Below, piece by piece: positions 63,687 to 64,000 of a stretch of 64,000 nucleotides of DNA. The notes beneath the pieces were generated by a model, which ran no database searches, was not told the DNA's origin, and was given only the letters and a program-made list of their open reading frames with translations. This DNA comes from Metapseudomonas sp043392685. Lineage in GTDB: Bacteria > Pseudomonadota > Gammaproteobacteria > Pseudomonadales > Pseudomonadaceae. Each line of letters starts with the position of its first letter. Position 1 is the stretch's first letter. The stretch lies in NCBI GenBank assembly GCA_043392685.1, contig JBHZGM010000010.1, one strand, 5' to 3'. The translations under genes were made by a program, and so were the position numbers.

Positions 63687-64000
63687 TCACTTGCTGGTAA
63701 TCGGCACCGTCACGCTCTGGCCCAGCAACGAGGTCACGGTCGCTGTCGCCGGGCTGGCCGGACCACTACCGGTGGTGGTCGCCGACAGATGCCAGCGGGC
63801 GGTGCCGGCGCTGGTCAGCGTCGATAGCGTGGCCGTCCCCAGGGACAGCGGGCCGTTGGAGGTCGCCACCGTCACGCTGATGCTGTTACCGCTGGACACC
63901 GTGGTGGTACCGACCAGATCCCAGGTGTAGCGATTGCCGCTACGCGCAGTCACCGTAGCGCTGGTGACCTGGATCTGGTCCAGCGCCACTGCCGGGCTCA
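63687..64000 (-). CDS. C-terminal part of a Ser/Thr-rich beta-type protein
   Basis: The 5' end lies beyond the window. The visible last 104 codons (ending SLLGQSVTVPITSK) are rich in Thr, Ser and Val with alternating beta pattern (ALDQIQVTSATVTARSGNRY, TTTVSSGNSISVTVATSNGP) and look like one immunoglobulin- or fibronectin-like domain. No catalytic motif is in view. The downstream SCO-cytochrome gene makes a large secreted multicopper oxidase (such as the MnxG type known from manganese-oxidising Pseudomonas) one possibility, but nothing visible proves it. Confidence 0.6.
   Translation of the reverse strand, partial: SPAVALDQIQVTSATVTARSGNRYTWDLVGTTTVSSGNSISVTVATSNGPLSLGTATLSTLTSAGTARWHLSATTTGSGPASPATATVTSLLGQSVTVPITSK

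Overview
The window is a high-GC chromosomal segment of a Pseudomonas species, probably close to the P. aeruginosa / P. citronellolis side of the genus. The evidence is a gluconate operon with GntR operators, the ptxS-kguEKTD 2-ketogluconate operon with two perfect PtxS boxes, a bapABCD-type adhesin/type I secretion operon, an OprD porin and an ANR box. The species itself cannot be read from the sequence. No rRNA, tRNA, CRISPR array, complete insertion sequence or prophage was seen. Remnants of an IS66-type transposase, a tyrosine integrase, an MFS transporter and a Fis-type activator mark past rearrangements.

Layout. 0-3.5 kb: start of edd, then gntR, gnuK and gntP (gluconate uptake and entry to Entner-Doudoroff) with three GntR-type operators. 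3.7-15 kb: bapD-bapC-bapB-bapA on the minus strand, a biofilm adhesin of about 2,220 residues with its own secretion machine, preceded by about 0.8 kb of comparatively A+T-rich DNA. 16-27.7 kb: a catabolic island with an MHS-type symporter, an aldehyde dehydrogenase, an OprD porin, a LysR regulator, a beta-hydroxyacid dehydrogenase and a six-gene CoA-dependent operon (DUF35 protein, thiolase, SDR, enoyl-CoA hydratase, thioesterase, CoA-transferase). Four promoters in this island share the same LysR-type box and the same downstream block at fixed spacing, so they look like one regulon; its substrate is unknown.

27.9-36.3 kb: a small ANR-linked pair (Met-rich periplasmic protein and small membrane protein), then a TetR regulator divergent from a probable ring-cleavage operon (FAH-family hydrolase, extradiol-type dioxygenase, nitroreductase-family protein, MFS importer, CoA-acylating semialdehyde dehydrogenase, Tsx-like outer-membrane channel). 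36.5-41.7 kb: kguD, kguT, kguK, kguE and ptxS. 41.9-44.8 kb: a LysR regulator, a 37-codon membrane peptide and a single-chain Rieske/FAD reductase. 44.9-53.0 kb: a Fur-box-preceded siderophore operon, an HpcH/HpaI aldolase followed by genes in the exact order of vibrioferrin pvsABCDE, without a receptor gene nearby. 53.3-57.9 kb: an overlapping operon joining a betaine-type ABC transporter (ATPase and permease fused) to a homocysteine methyltransferase and MsrA. 58.5-62.3 kb: quinone-oxidoreductase-like enzyme, LysR and AraC regulators, an AhpD-like protein and a glutaredoxin. 62.6-64 kb: a SCO-cytochrome c fusion and the 3' end of a Ser/Thr-rich protein that runs off the window.

The strongest leads are the four-promoter LysR regulon with its unassigned CoA pathway, the vibrioferrin-like operon with an added aldolase, the perfect 738-bp period inside bapA, and several small genes or remnants that simple length filters would miss.
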